Shown one piece after another: positions 18,141 to 27,111 of a stretch of 64,000 nt of DNA. The position numbers were made by a program, and so were the translations under genes. Source of the stretch: Streptomyces chilikensis (GTDB lineage: Bacteria; Actinomycetota; Actinomycetes; Streptomycetales; Streptomycetaceae). The notes beneath the pieces were generated by a model, which was given only the letters and a program-made list of their open reading frames with translations, had not been told where the DNA came from and ran no database searches. Position 1 is the first letter of the stretch. Each line of letters begins with the position of its first letter. The DNA is taken from contig NZ_LWCC02000005.1 of the NCBI RefSeq assembly GCF_001642695.1, positions 415,983 through 479,982 on the forward strand, written 5' to 3'.

Positions 18141-20581
18141 GCCCGCACCTCCGTCAGGGCGTCGAGGAAGCGGCGGCCGGTCTCCGGCGGGCGGACCGCC
18201 AGGCGGATCCAGGAGCCGTCCAGGCCGGGGAAGGTGTCGGCGCGCCGGACGGCGACGCCGCGTTCGCGGAGCAGGCCGTGGACCCCCTCCCCCGGCCGGG
18301 CCAGGACGAAGGGCGCGGCGGACGGGACGAACGGCACGCCCTGACGTGCCAGGCCCTCCTGGAGGAACTCCCGCCACTGCGTGAGCCGCCGGGCGCGCGA
18401 CAGGGCCTCGGGAAGCGCCTCGGCGGCGGTGCAGGCGACGGTGGCGGCGACGGCCGGGGACGACAGCGACCACGGGGTCTGCGCGCGGGCCAGTTCCCGC
18501 ACGACGTCCGGGTCGCCGACGACGTAACCGGCCCGGATGCCGGGGATCGACCAGTGCTTGGTGAGGCTGCGGATCACCAGGAGTCCTCCGGCCCGGTCGT
18601 CGGCCAGGGACTCCGGTTCGCCGGGGACGGCGTCCATGAACGCCTCGTCGACGACGACCAGGCGGCCCGGGCGGCGCAGCGCGCGCAGGGTGGCGGCCGG
18701 GTGGAGGACGCCGGTGGGGTTGGTGGGGTTGCCGATCATCACCAGGTCGGCGTCCTCGGGGACGGCGGCCGGGTCGAGGGCGAAGCCGTCCTCGGGGCGG
18801 CAGAGCACGGTGGTGACGGTGTGTCCGGCCTGTTCCAGGGCGGCGTGGGGCTCGGTGAACTGCGGGTGGACGACGACGGGCCGCCGCCAGGGGCGCAGGC
18901 GGGCCACCAGGGTGAAGGCCTCGGCGGCGCCGGCGGTGGGCAGCGCCTCGCCGGGCGGCCGGTGGTGGCGGCGGGCGACGGCCCTGCGGGCGGGCTCCGG
19001 GTCCGGGTAGGCGGCCGCGTCGGCGATGCCGTCGTGCAGGGCGCGGTCGAGCCAGTCGGGCCGGTCGCCGCAGTAGACGTTGACGGCGAGGTCGAGGAGT
19101 CCGCTGCGGGCCTCGACGTCGCCGTGGTGGCGCAGCGGGTCGGCGACCGCGCTCGTGGGGGCGGCGGGCGCGGTGTTCCCCGGCCGCGTGGCGGCGGCGA
19201 AGCGGGCGGCGAGGTGGGGGTGTCCGGCCCAGTGGACGTGCAGGTAGGAGGCGTGCAGGGTCGCGGTGGCGAAGCCCTCGGGCCGGCCGTCGATCTCCCA
19301 GGCGGGCGTGCCGGCCGAGGCGCCGGGGGTGGTGCGCGTGCGGTGGAACTCGTGTCCGGTGACCCGCTCCCCCGCCCGGGTGAGGAGGGTGTCACCGGGC
19401 GAGACGGCGTGCGGGTAGCGGAGGGTGAGGCGTTCGGTCATCCGGGCGTGGGCGGGGACGGCGCCGGCCATGGGGGTGTCGTCGAGGGTCTTCGCGAGGT
19501 AGAGCAGGCCGGCGCACTCGGCGACGGTGGGCACGCCGTCGCGGACCGCTTCCCGGATCTCGGCCAGCAGCGGCGTGTTGGCGGCGAGTTCGGCCGCGTA
19601 CACCTCGGGGAAGCCGCCGCCCAGGTAGAGGCCGCGGGTGCCGGGGGGCAGGGCGGGGTCGGTCAGCGGATCGAAGGGGACGACCTCGCAGCCGGCGGCG
19701 GTGAGGAGTTCCTCGGTCTCGGTGTAGCGGAAGGTGAAGGCGCGGCCTCCGGCGACGGCGACGACGGGACGTCCGCCCCCGCGCGGTGCGGTCACCTCCT
19801 GCGCCGGGTCCCAGGGCCGGGCGTGGAGCGGGGGCGCGCTGCGCGCCAGGGCGAGGACGGCGTCCAGGTCGACCTGGCGGGCGATGCGCTCGCCGAGCCG
19901 CCGGACGGCGCGGGCGGAGCCGGCGCGTTCGGAGGCGGGCACCAGGCCGAGGTGGCGGGAGGGGGCGGCGATCTCGTCGTCGCGGGGGACGACGCCGAGC
20001 ACGGGCAGCCGCAGGGAGCGGCGTATCTCGGCGACGTTCCGTTCGGAGCCGGCCTTGTTGAGGATGACGCCGACGACCTCGACGGCGGGGTCGTAGACGG
20101 CCATGCCCTCCACCAGCGCGCCGACCGAGCGGGACATGCGGGAGACGTCGACGACGAGCACCACGGGGGTCCGGGTGAGGGAGGCGACGTGGGCGGAGGA
20201 GGCGAAGCCGTCACCGCCGATCCGCCCGTCGTGCAGGCCCATCACGCCCTCGACGACCGCGACGTCGGCGCCGCGCGCCCCGTGCAGGAGGAGCGGCGCC
20301 ACCCGGTCCTCGCCGGCCAGGTGGGGGTCGAGGTTGCGGCCGGGACGGCCGGTGGCGAGGGCGTGGTAGCCGGGGTCGATGTAGTCGGGGCCGGTCTTGT
20401 GGCCGCTGACGGTGAGCCCGGCGTCGCGCAGGGCGGCCATCAGGCCGGTGGCGACGGTGGTCTTGCCCTGCCCGGTCATCGGGGCCGCGATCATGATCCG
20501 CGGCAGGTCCACGGGGACCGGGGCGCCGTGGGACCGGCTCGGGCGGTGCGGATCGTGCGGGTCGTGCGGAGGGTGCGTCAC
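18125..20581 (-). CDS. cobB: Cobyrinic acid a,c-diamide synthase fused to CobC-type PLP aminotransferase
   Basis: One uninterrupted 818-aa frame carries two enzymes. Residues about 20-465 are CobB/CbiA: the ATP-binding IMIAAPMTGQGKTTVATGL, GHKTGPDYIDPGYH, VEGVMGLHDG, and an amidotransferase domain with VPTVAECAGLLYLAKTLDD and the HASYLHVHWAGHP histidine. It amidates the a and c side chains. Residues about 480-818 are the Rv2231c/CobC-type fold-I aminotransferase (LDLAVNVYCGDRP, IGNPTNPTG, VVVDEAFMD, PLP lysine K675 in SLTKHWSIPG), thought to supply the aminopropanol phosphate arm. No ATG, GTG or TTG start is evident at the junction. GTG at 20581 overlaps the cobO stop. The usual arrangement is two genes, so this is a real fusion or an assembly join. 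Confidence 0.9.
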   Translation of the reverse strand: MTHPPHDPHDPHRPSRSHGAPVPVDLPRIMIAAPMTGQGKTTVATGLMAALRDAGLTVSGHKTGPDYIDPGYHALATGRPGRNLDPHLAGEDRVAPLLLHGARGADVAVVEGVMGLHDGRIGGDGFASSAHVASLTRTPVVLVVDVSRMSRSVGALVEGMAVYDPAVEVVGVILNKAGSERNVAEIRRSLRLPVLGVVPRDDEIAAPSRHLGLVPASERAGSARAVRRLGERIARQVDLDAVLALARSAPPLHARPWDPAQEVTAPRGGGRPVVAVAGGRAFTFRYTETEELLTAAGCEVVPFDPLTDPALPPGTRGLYLGGGFPEVYAAELAANTPLLAEIREAVRDGVPTVAECAGLLYLAKTLDDTPMAGAVPAHARMTERLTLRYPHAVSPGDTLLTRAGERVTGHEFHRTRTTPGASAGTPAWEIDGRPEGFATATLHASYLHVHWAGHPHLAARFAAATRPGNTAPAAPTSAVADPLRHHGDVEARSGLLDLAVNVYCGDRPDWLDRALHDGIADAAAYPDPEPARRAVARRHHRPPGEALPTAGAAEAFTLVARLRPWRRPVVVHPQFTEPHAALEQAGHTVTTVLCRPEDGFALDPAAVPEDADLVMIGNPTNPTGVLHPAATLRALRRPGRLVVVDEAFMDAVPGEPESLADDRAGGLLVIRSLTKHWSIPGIRAGYVVGDPDVVRELARAQTPWSLSSPAVAATVACTAAEALPEALSRARRLTQWREFLQEGLARQGVPFVPSAAPFVLARPGEGVHGLLRERGVAVRRADTFPGLDGSWIRLAVRPPETGRRFLDALTEVRACATA

Positions 20582-21192
20582 CATTCGATGCCTCGCTGGC
20601 CCTTCTGCCCCGCGTCCATGGGGTGCTTGACCTTGGTCATCTCGGTGACGAGGTCGGCGGCCTCCAGCAGCTCGGGGGCGGCGCGGCGGCCGGTGATCAC
20701 GACGTGCTGGCGGCCGGGCCGCTCGCGCAGGGTCGTGACGACGTCGTCGACGTCGATCCAGCCCCAGGCGAGGGGGTAGGTGAACTCGTCGAGGACCAGC
20801 AGGTCGTAGGTCTCGTCGGCCAGCCGGCGCTTGATCTCGGCCCAGCCCTCGACGGCGGCCGCGGCGTGGTCCTCGGCGTCGCCCTGCTTGCGGGTCCAGG
20901 ACCAGCCGGAGCCCATCTTGTGCCAGTCGACGGGACCGCCCTCGCCGGTCTCCTCGTGGAGCCGGCCGAGGCGTTCCAGGACGGTCTGCTCGCCGATGCG
21001 CCACTTGGCGGACTTGACGAACTGGAAGACCCCGATCCGCCAGCCCTGGTTCCAGCCGCGCAGGGCGAGGCCGAAGGCGGCGGTCGACTTGCCCTTGCCG
21101 TCGCCGGTGTGGACGACGAGGAGGGGCTTGTTGCGGCGCTGGCGGGTGGTGAGGCCGTCGTTCGGCACGGCGGCGGGCTGTCCCTGGGGCAT
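20578..21192 (-). CDS. cobO: Corrinoid adenosyltransferase CobO
   Basis: A 204-aa CobA/CobO-type ATP:corrinoid adenosyltransferase that adds the upper 5'-deoxyadenosyl ligand to Co(I). The P-loop is HTGDGKGKSTAAFGLALRG (about 28-46), followed by IGVFQFVKSAKW, MGSGWSWTRK, DLLVLDEFTYPLAWGWID and HVVITGRRAAPELLEAADLVTEM, all characteristic of the family. ATG at 21192 shares a base with the chelatase stop (TGATG) and the stop overlaps the next gene, so it is in the middle of a coupled operon under riboswitch 2. Confidence 0.96.
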   Translation of the reverse strand: MPQGQPAAVPNDGLTTRQRRNKPLLVVHTGDGKGKSTAAFGLALRGWNQGWRIGVFQFVKSAKWRIGEQTVLERLGRLHEETGEGGPVDWHKMGSGWSWTRKQGDAEDHAAAAVEGWAEIKRRLADETYDLLVLDEFTYPLAWGWIDVDDVVTTLRERPGRQHVVITGRRAAPELLEAADLVTEMTKVKHPMDAGQKGQRGIEW

Positions 21193-23348
21193 CAGGCGGC
21201 CCTCTCTCGGACGGCGGTGCTCAGCGCGTCGGCGCTGACCTCGCGGACGGGCAGGTGGTCGGCGTGCAGGCGGGCGGCCAGGTGGGCGGCCAGGCCGAGG
21301 CGGAGGGGTCCTGACTCGCTGTCCACGACGACGGTGCTGACGCCCAGGGAGGCGACCTGGTCGGCGGCGGCCAGCGAGCGGGCGACGGCGTCCTTGCCGC
21401 CGGTGGCGCGGCCGTCGGTGACCACCACCAGCAGGGGGCGCAGCCGCGGGTCGCGGCGGCGTTCGCGGGCGACGACGCGGGCCGCCTCCAGCAGCCCCTC
21501 GGCGAGGGGGGTGCGGCCGCCGGCCGGGAGGCCGTCGAGGCGGGCGGCGGCGATGTCGACGGAGTGGGTGGGCGGCAGGGCGAGTTCGGCGTCCTGGCCG
21601 CGGAAGGTGATCAGGCCGACCTTGTCGCGGCGGCGGTAGGCGTCGAGGAGTAGGGAGAGGACGGCCGTCTTGACCTGGGTCATGCGCTTGCGCGCGGCCA
21701 TGGAGCCCGAGGCGTCGACGCAGAAGAGGATCAGGTTGGCCTCGCGGCCTTCCCGGACCGAGGTGCGCAGGTCCTCCGGGCGCAGCCGCAGCGGGCCGGC
21801 GGCGCGGACGGAACCGCTGCGGGCGGCACCGGCGCGGGCCGCGGCGGCGCGCACCGTCTCGACCAGGTGCAGGGACCCCCGGGCGCCCCGGTGGCCGGGC
21901 CTGTCGGCGCCGATCCTGCGGCCGCGGGCGCCCAGGGCGCGGCTGCGGCGGCCGTCGGCGCCCTCCCCGGTGCCGCGGACGGTGAGGAGGCGGGGGCGGT
22001 AGGGGGCGGTGGCCTTGACGGTCGTCTCGGCGGCGGGGGCCGTGCGACGGGGGCCGTCCGGGGCCTCGTCGCCGGCGGTGCCCGGGGCGGCCCCGTCGGG
22101 GAGGGCGGGGGTGCCGCCGGGCTGCGGGGTGCTGTCGGAGTCCGCCGCGCCCTCGGGTCCGTGCGTGCTCCCGCCGGACCTCGTGCCGTCGCCGGGGCCG
22201 TCCGTGGGGCCGCCCCCGTCGGGGCCGTCCCCGCCGGGGCCGGCGTCGGGCCCGTCCGGTCCGCCGTCGGCGGGCGGGGGCGGCGTCGTGCCGTCCGGCG
22301 GGTCCGGCGGGAGTTCGTCGTCGCCGAGTATCCGGTCGAGCAGCTCCTCGTCGAGCCCCGGCGCGTCGAAGGGGTTGCGGCGCCGGCGGTGCGGCAGGGC
22401 GAGCCGGGCGGCGCGGCGGATGTCGTCGCGGGTGACGGTGGTGCGGCCGGCCCAGGCCGCGTGGGCGACGGCGGTGCGCGCGGTGACGATGTCGGCGCGC
22501 AGCCCGTCCACGTCGAACGCGGCGCATATCTCGGCGATCTTGTGCAGGGCGGCGTCCGGGAGCCTGACCTCGCCCAGTCGCGAGCGGGCGGCGGCGATGC
22601 GGGCGGCGAGGGCCTCCTCCGACGGGCGGTGGCGGGCGGCGAAGGCGGCCGGGTCGGCGTCGTAGGCCATGCGGCGGCGCACCACCTCGGCGCGCGGGGC
22701 GGGGTCCCGGGGCGCGGCCACCTCGACGGTGAGGCCGAACCGGTCCAGGAGCTGCGGACGGAGTTCGCCCTCCTCGGGGTTCATGGTGCCGATCAGCAGG
22801 AACCGGGCGGCGTGCTCCATGGAGAACCCGTCGCGTTCGACGGTGACCCGGCCGGTGGCGGCGGCGTCGAGGAGGAGGTCGACCAGGTGGTCGGGGAGGA
22901 GGTTGACCTCGTCGGCGTAGAGGATGCCGCGGTGGGCGCGGGCCAGCAGGCCGGGCTCGTAGGCCACCTTGCCGTGGGAGAGGGCCTGTTCGAGGTGGAG
23001 GGAGCCCAGGACGCGGTCCTCGGTGGCGCCGACGGGGAGTTCGACGAGGCGGACCGGGCGGCTCTCCAGGGGGCCGCCGGGCTCGAACGGCCCGTCCGGG
23101 GAGGCGTCGTCGGGGTCGGCGGGGTCGGTGGAGAAGCGGTCCGCGGGGTGGACGTCCACGGGCGGCAGCAGGGCGGCCAGCGCGCGGGCGGCGGTGGACT
23201 TGGCGGTGCCCTTCTCGCCGCGGACGAGGACGCCGCCGATCTGCGGCGAGATCCCGGTGAGGATCAGGGAGAGGCCGAGGTCGTCGGGTTCGCCGGCGTC
23301 GCAGCCGACGATCGCGGAGAAGGGGTAGTGCGAACGCACCAATGGCAT
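21192..23348 (-). CDS. ChlI/ChlD-type cobaltochelatase ATPase subunit
   Basis: A 718-aa protein combining the I and D subunits of the magnesium-chelatase family. The AAA+ part (1-340) has SAIVGCDAG, Walker A GEKGTAKSTAARAL (about 44-57), GILYADEVNLLPDHLVD and LIGTMNPEEGELRPQLLDRFGL. A low-complexity linker of about 130 residues, rich in Gly/Pro/Asp, separates it from a von Willebrand A domain with MIDAS DASGS (about 545) and VVVTDGRATGG. The pair CobN + ChlI/D substitutes for CobNST in many actinomycetes. ATG at 23348 has GGGAG six bases upstream. It is the first gene behind riboswitch 2. Confidence 0.93.
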   Translation of the reverse strand: MPLVRSHYPFSAIVGCDAGEPDDLGLSLILTGISPQIGGVLVRGEKGTAKSTAARALAALLPPVDVHPADRFSTDPADPDDASPDGPFEPGGPLESRPVRLVELPVGATEDRVLGSLHLEQALSHGKVAYEPGLLARAHRGILYADEVNLLPDHLVDLLLDAAATGRVTVERDGFSMEHAARFLLIGTMNPEEGELRPQLLDRFGLTVEVAAPRDPAPRAEVVRRRMAYDADPAAFAARHRPSEEALAARIAAARSRLGEVRLPDAALHKIAEICAAFDVDGLRADIVTARTAVAHAAWAGRTTVTRDDIRRAARLALPHRRRRNPFDAPGLDEELLDRILGDDELPPDPPDGTTPPPPADGGPDGPDAGPGGDGPDGGGPTDGPGDGTRSGGSTHGPEGAADSDSTPQPGGTPALPDGAAPGTAGDEAPDGPRRTAPAAETTVKATAPYRPRLLTVRGTGEGADGRRSRALGARGRRIGADRPGHRGARGSLHLVETVRAAAARAGAARSGSVRAAGPLRLRPEDLRTSVREGREANLILFCVDASGSMAARKRMTQVKTAVLSLLLDAYRRRDKVGLITFRGQDAELALPPTHSVDIAAARLDGLPAGGRTPLAEGLLEAARVVARERRRDPRLRPLLVVVTDGRATGGKDAVARSLAAADQVASLGVSTVVVDSESGPLRLGLAAHLAARLHADHLPVREVSADALSTAVRERAA

Positions 23349-23374
23349 GTGAGGCTCCCGCTCGTTTCGCCATC

Positions 23375-23552
23375 CGTAAGGGGCGGGCGCGAGGCCGGTC
23401 TTCGGACTTGCCGAGTCCTCGCGAACGAGGCTCGGTTCACCGCAGCGGGCCTGTGCCGGATTCTCACCGGGCTTCCCAGATTCTCCCCGTCGACCGTCCT
23501 CGCCGTTTCCGACGGATGGGCCGTAGGGGCACCTCGTGCCTGTGATCGACCA
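23375..23552 (-). ncRNA. Cobalamin riboswitch 2 (chelatase-cobO-cobBC-cobD unit)
   Basis: Read on the minus strand it has GGGAAGCCCGGTGAGAATCC, then GCCCGCTGCGGTGA, then GAGTCCGAAGACCGGCC, the later half conserved in cobalamin riboswitches. It ends about 30-45 nt before the chelatase start. A minus-strand -10 TATCGT is at 23552-23557. Confidence 0.93.
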
Positions 23553-23561
23553 CGATAGCGT
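23552..23561. promoter_or_regulatory. Overlapping divergent -10 boxes
   Basis: The decamer ACGATAGCGT reads TATCGT on the minus strand (23557-23552, for riboswitch 2) and TAGCGT on the plus strand (23556-23561, seven bases before the cobL ATG). The two promoters therefore share DNA and may exclude each other. Confidence 0.55.
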
Positions 23562-23568
23562 CATGGGT

Positions 23569-24834
23569 ATGACGATCGGCACGCCCCCTCCCCCTGTTCC
23601 CCGCATCACGGGTCCCCGCACCGCGGGTCCCCGGATCACCGTCGTCGGCGTTGCCGCCGACGGCTGGTCCTCGCTGCCCGAGCGGCTGCGGCGGACGGTG
23701 CTGGAGGCGGAGGTGGTGCTGGGCGGACGGCGGCACCTGGCGATGCTGCCGAAGGCGCCCGGACAGCGCCGTGAGGTGTGGCCCTCGCCGCTCCGGGAGG
23801 GACTGCCGGCCCTGCTGGCCTCCCTCGCCGGGACGCGTGCGGTGGCGCTGGCCTCGGGCGACCCGCTGGTGTCGGGGATCGGCACGACGCTGATCGACGC
23901 GCTGGGGGCCGACGCGGTGCGCGTCGAACCGGCGGTGTCGTCGGTGGCGTTGGCGCGGGCCCGGCTGGGCTGGCCGTCCGAGCGGTGCGCCGTGGTGACC
24001 TTGGTGGGGCGTGATCCCCGGTCCCTGGTGCGGGAGTTGGCGCCCGGGCACCGGGTGCTGGTGCTCTCCTCGGACGCGACGACCCCGGACGCGGTGGCGG
24101 CGCTGCTGGTCGGGGCCGGCTACGGGGAGAGCGTGATGACCGTGCTCGGCGACCTGGGGGCGGAGTCGGAGTCCCGGCTGGAGGGCACCGCGGACGGCTG
24201 GCTGGCGTCGCCGCCCGGGGAGGTGCCGCCGCTGCACGTGCTGGCGCTGGAGCTGGCGGGGCCGCCCGGGTACGGGCTGGTGGCCGGGCTGCCGGACGAC
24301 GCCTTCGAGAACGACGGACAGCTCACCAGGCGTGATCTGCGGGCCTCGGCGCTGGCCCGGCTGGCTCCCTGCCCGGGGCAGCACCTGTGGGACGTGGGCG
24401 CCGGCGCCGGCTCGGTGGGCATCGAGTGGATGCGGTCCCACCCGGCCTGCACGACGACGGCCGTCGAGGCGAACGGGGAACGCGCCGGGCGCATCGCCCG
24501 CAACGCGGGCCGGCTGGGCGTGCCGGGGCTGCGGGTGGTGACCGGGCGGGCCCCGGACGCGCTGGCCGAACTGCCGCCGCCGGACGCGGTGTTCGTGGGC
24601 GGCGGGGCCACCCGGCCGGGCGTCCTGGAGACGTGTCTCGGGGCGCTGCGGACGGGTGGCCGGCTGGTGGTGCACGGGGTGACCCTGGAGACCGAGGGGC
24701 TGCTGGCGGAGGCCTACCGCCGCCACGGCGGGGAGTTGACCCGCCTGGCGGTGGAGACGACGGCGCCCATCGGCTCGTTCACCGGATGGACGCCGGCGCG
24801 CACGGTCACCCAGTGGAGTCTGACGGTGGGCTGA
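23569..24834 (+). CDS. cobL: Precorrin-6Y C5,15-methyltransferase (decarboxylating) CobL
   Basis: A 421-aa fusion of CbiE and CbiT. Residues 1-225 are the SAM-dependent CbiE half (ITVVGVAADGWSSLPE, AEVVLGGRRHLAMLP, ALASGDPLVSGIGTTL); residues about 235-421 are the Rossmann CbiT half (DDAFENDGQLTRRDLRA, LWDVGAGAGSVGIEWMR, VFVGGGATRPGVLE), which methylates C-15 and decarboxylates the C-12 acetate. ATG 23569 is preferred as a leaderless start with TAGCGT seven bases upstream; ATG 23563 and GTG 23536 are in frame. It stands alone on the plus strand between two minus-strand cob units and lacks its own riboswitch. Its 3' end overlaps convergent cobM by 29 bp. Confidence 0.93.
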   Translation: MTIGTPPPPVPRITGPRTAGPRITVVGVAADGWSSLPERLRRTVLEAEVVLGGRRHLAMLPKAPGQRREVWPSPLREGLPALLASLAGTRAVALASGDPLVSGIGTTLIDALGADAVRVEPAVSSVALARARLGWPSERCAVVTLVGRDPRSLVRELAPGHRVLVLSSDATTPDAVAALLVGAGYGESVMTVLGDLGAESESRLEGTADGWLASPPGEVPPLHVLALELAGPPGYGLVAGLPDDAFENDGQLTRRDLRASALARLAPCPGQHLWDVGAGAGSVGIEWMRSHPACTTTAVEANGERAGRIARNAGRLGVPGLRVVTGRAPDALAELPPPDAVFVGGGATRPGVLETCLGALRTGGRLVVHGVTLETEGLLAEAYRRHGGELTRLAVETTAPIGSFTGWTPARTVTQWSLTVG

Positions 24835-25573
24835 CGCGGGGGCGGGCCGGATCGTAGAGGAACGACTCGCCGCCGGGGGCCGGGTCGAGCGCCCGGCCCA
24901 CCAGGATCACCGCGGCCTGCCGCAGTCCGGCCCGCTCCACCGCGTCGGCGATGTCGGCGACCGTGCCGCGGAGCACCAGCTCCTGCGGCTGGCTCGCCCG
25001 GTGGACCACGACCACGGGGCAGTCGGGACCGTACTCGGGCGCGATCTGCGCCATCAGTTCGCGGACGCGGGTGATGGCGAGGTGCAGGACCAGGGTGGCC
25101 CGGGTGGCGGCGAACGCGGCGAGCGACTCGGTGCCGGGCATCGCGGTGGACCGGGCCCGGGTGCGGGTGAGGACCACCGACTGGGCCAGCAGCGGCACGG
25201 TCAGTTCCCGCCCCGCCAGCGCGGCCGCGGCCGCGTAGGCGGGGACCCCGGGCGTGACGTCCCAGGGCACGCCGTGCGCGTCCAGGCGCCGGGTCTGCTC
25301 GGCGAGCGCCGAGTAGAGCGAGGGGTCCCCGGAGGTCAGCCGGACGACCTCCCGTCCGGCCCGGTGCGCGGTGACCAGGTGTTCGGTGATGCGGTCCAGG
25401 TCGAGCCGCTGGGTGTCGACCAGTTCTGCGCCGGGGGCGCAGTGGTCGAGGACCTGCGGGTCGAGGTAGGTGCCGGGGTAGAGCACGGTGCCGGCCCCGG
25501 CGAGCAGCCGTACGGCGCGGACGGTGAGCAGGTCGGCGGCGCCGGGACCGGCGCCGACGAAGTGGACGGTCAC
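24806..25573 (-). CDS. cobM: Precorrin-4 C11-methyltransferase CobM
   Basis: A 255-aa SAM-dependent tetrapyrrole methylase. It opens with VHFVGAGPGAADLLTVRAVRLL and continues with VLYPGTYLDPQVLDHC, VVRLTSGDPSLYSALAEQ, WDVTPGVPAYAAAAALAG and PVVVVHRASQPQE, all characteristic of CobM/CbiF, which methylates C-11 of precorrin-4. GTG at 25573 overlaps the cobIJ stop (GTGA). It ends the riboswitch 3 operon, and its last 29 bases lie inside the convergent cobL coding region. Confidence 0.95.
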   Translation of the reverse strand: MTVHFVGAGPGAADLLTVRAVRLLAGAGTVLYPGTYLDPQVLDHCAPGAELVDTQRLDLDRITEHLVTAHRAGREVVRLTSGDPSLYSALAEQTRRLDAHGVPWDVTPGVPAYAAAAALAGRELTVPLLAQSVVLTRTRARSTAMPGTESLAAFAATRATLVLHLAITRVRELMAQIAPEYGPDCPVVVVHRASQPQELVLRGTVADIADAVERAGLRQAAVILVGRALDPAPGGESFLYDPARPRVSPPSDSTG

Positions 25574-27111
25574 GGCTTCACCCACCTCGGCGTCCACACC
25601 CGGCCGGCCTGCGAGACCCGGGTGCCGGACGCGCCGACGATCAGCAGGCAGCGCATGTCGACGGTGGCCGGGTCGAGTTCGCCGAGGGTGGTGACGGTCA
25701 GCGACTCGCCGGGGCGTCCGACGTCCCGGCCGACCACGACCACGGTCGCGGGTCCGCGGTGCTCCAGCAGGACGCGGCGGGCGGTGGCGATCTGCTCGGT
25801 CCGGGACCGGGAGGCCGGGTTGTAGACGGCCAGCACCAGGTCGGCCTCGGCGACGGCGCGCAGGCGGCGCTCGACGACCTCCCAGGGCTTGAGCCGGTCG
25901 GAGAGGCTGACGACCGCGAAGTCGCCGCCGATGGGGGCGCCCGCGCGGGCGGCGACGGCCTGCACGGCGCTGACGCCGGGCAGCACGCGCACCGGCACCT
26001 GCCGGAAGGCGGGGTCCTCGGCGGCCTCGAAGACGGCGGTGGCCATCCCGAAGACGCCGGCGTCGCCGCCGGAGACCACCGCGACCCGCTCGCCGTTCCT
26101 CGCCAGCTCCAGGGCGAGGCGGGCGCGTTCGAGCTCGACGGTGTTGCCGGAGGCGTGCCGGGTCAGGCCGGGGCGCTGCGGCACCCGGTCGACGTAGGGG
26201 CCGTAACCGACGACGTGGTCCACCTCGGCCAGCGCCGCGGTGGCCTCGGGGGTCAGCCAGGCCCCGGGGCCGGGACCCAGGCCGACGACCAGCAGCTCGG
26301 CCGCGGGGACCGCGGGCCGTTCCCCGGCCTCGGGGGCGGCGGACCGGTCCCGGGCCTCACTCCGCTCGCCGGGGAGCCGGGAGCGGGTCCCGTTGCGGCT
26401 GTCGCCGGTGACGAGGATCAGCGAGAAGTACGGGACGCCGGCCGGATCCACCTCGGCGACGGGCAGGCGCCGTTCGCCCTCCATGGAGGCGCGCTCGACG
26501 TACACGGCGTGGTCGAGCCGTCCCGCCGCCTCCAGGGCGCGGCGGACGGCCGGGAAGGTGCGGCCCAGCTTCATCACGACGGCGGCGTCGGTGTCGGCGA
26601 GGCGGCGGGCCAGTTCCGGTTCGGGCAGGGTGCCGGGGAGCACGGTGAGCACGTCGGTCTGGCGCACCAGGGGCGCCGCGGCGGCCGCGGTGGCCGCGGC
26701 GAACGCGGGGACGCCGGGCACGATCTGCGTCTCGTACCGCTCGGAGAGCCGGTCGTGCATGTACATGAACGACCCGTAGAAGAGGGGGTCCCCCTCGGAG
26801 AGCAGCACGACGTCGCGCCCGGCGTCGAGGTGGGCGGCGAGGCGGGCGGCGGACTCCTCGTAGAAGTCGGCCAGGGCGCCCGCGTAGCCGCCGGGGTGGT
26901 CGGTGGCGCCGGTGGTGACCGGGTAGGCCAGCCGTTCCTCGATCGCGGTGTCCGGTATGAGCGGGGCGGCGATGCGGCGGGCGTTGGACTCCTTGCCGAC
27001 GCCCGCGTGGTAGGCCACGACGTCGGCGGCGGCGATCAGCCGGGCCGCCTTGAGGGTGATCAGTTCGGGGTCGCCGGGGCCGACGCCGACTCCGTGGAAA
27101 CGTCCGGTCAC
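25570..27111 (-). CDS. cobIJ: Bifunctional precorrin-2 C20- / precorrin-3B C17-methyltransferase CobIJ
   Basis: A 513-aa fusion of two SAM-dependent methylases. The CobI half (1-245) has FHGVGVGPGDPELITLKAARLI, VLLSEGDPLFYGSFMYMHDRL and TQIVPGVPAFAAATAA; the CobJ half (about 272-513) has [69 protein letters not shown] and LAVYNPASRSR. A Pro/Ala/Glu/Arg linker joins them. CobI methylates C-20 and CobJ contracts the ring while methylating C-17. This fusion is known in actinobacteria. GTG at 27111 overlaps the cobH stop. Confidence 0.95.
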   Translation of the reverse strand: MTGRFHGVGVGPGDPELITLKAARLIAAADVVAYHAGVGKESNARRIAAPLIPDTAIEERLAYPVTTGATDHPGGYAGALADFYEESAARLAAHLDAGRDVVLLSEGDPLFYGSFMYMHDRLSERYETQIVPGVPAFAAATAAAAAPLVRQTDVLTVLPGTLPEPELARRLADTDAAVVMKLGRTFPAVRRALEAAGRLDHAVYVERASMEGERRLPVAEVDPAGVPYFSLILVTGDSRNGTRSRLPGERSEARDRSAAPEAGERPAVPAAELLVVGLGPGPGAWLTPEATAALAEVDHVVGYGPYVDRVPQRPGLTRHASGNTVELERARLALELARNGERVAVVSGGDAGVFGMATAVFEAAEDPAFRQVPVRVLPGVSAVQAVAARAGAPIGGDFAVVSLSDRLKPWEVVERRLRAVAEADLVLAVYNPASRSRTEQIATARRVLLEHRGPATVVVVGRDVGRPGESLTVTTLGELDPATVDMRCLLIVGASGTRVSQAGRVWTPRWVKP

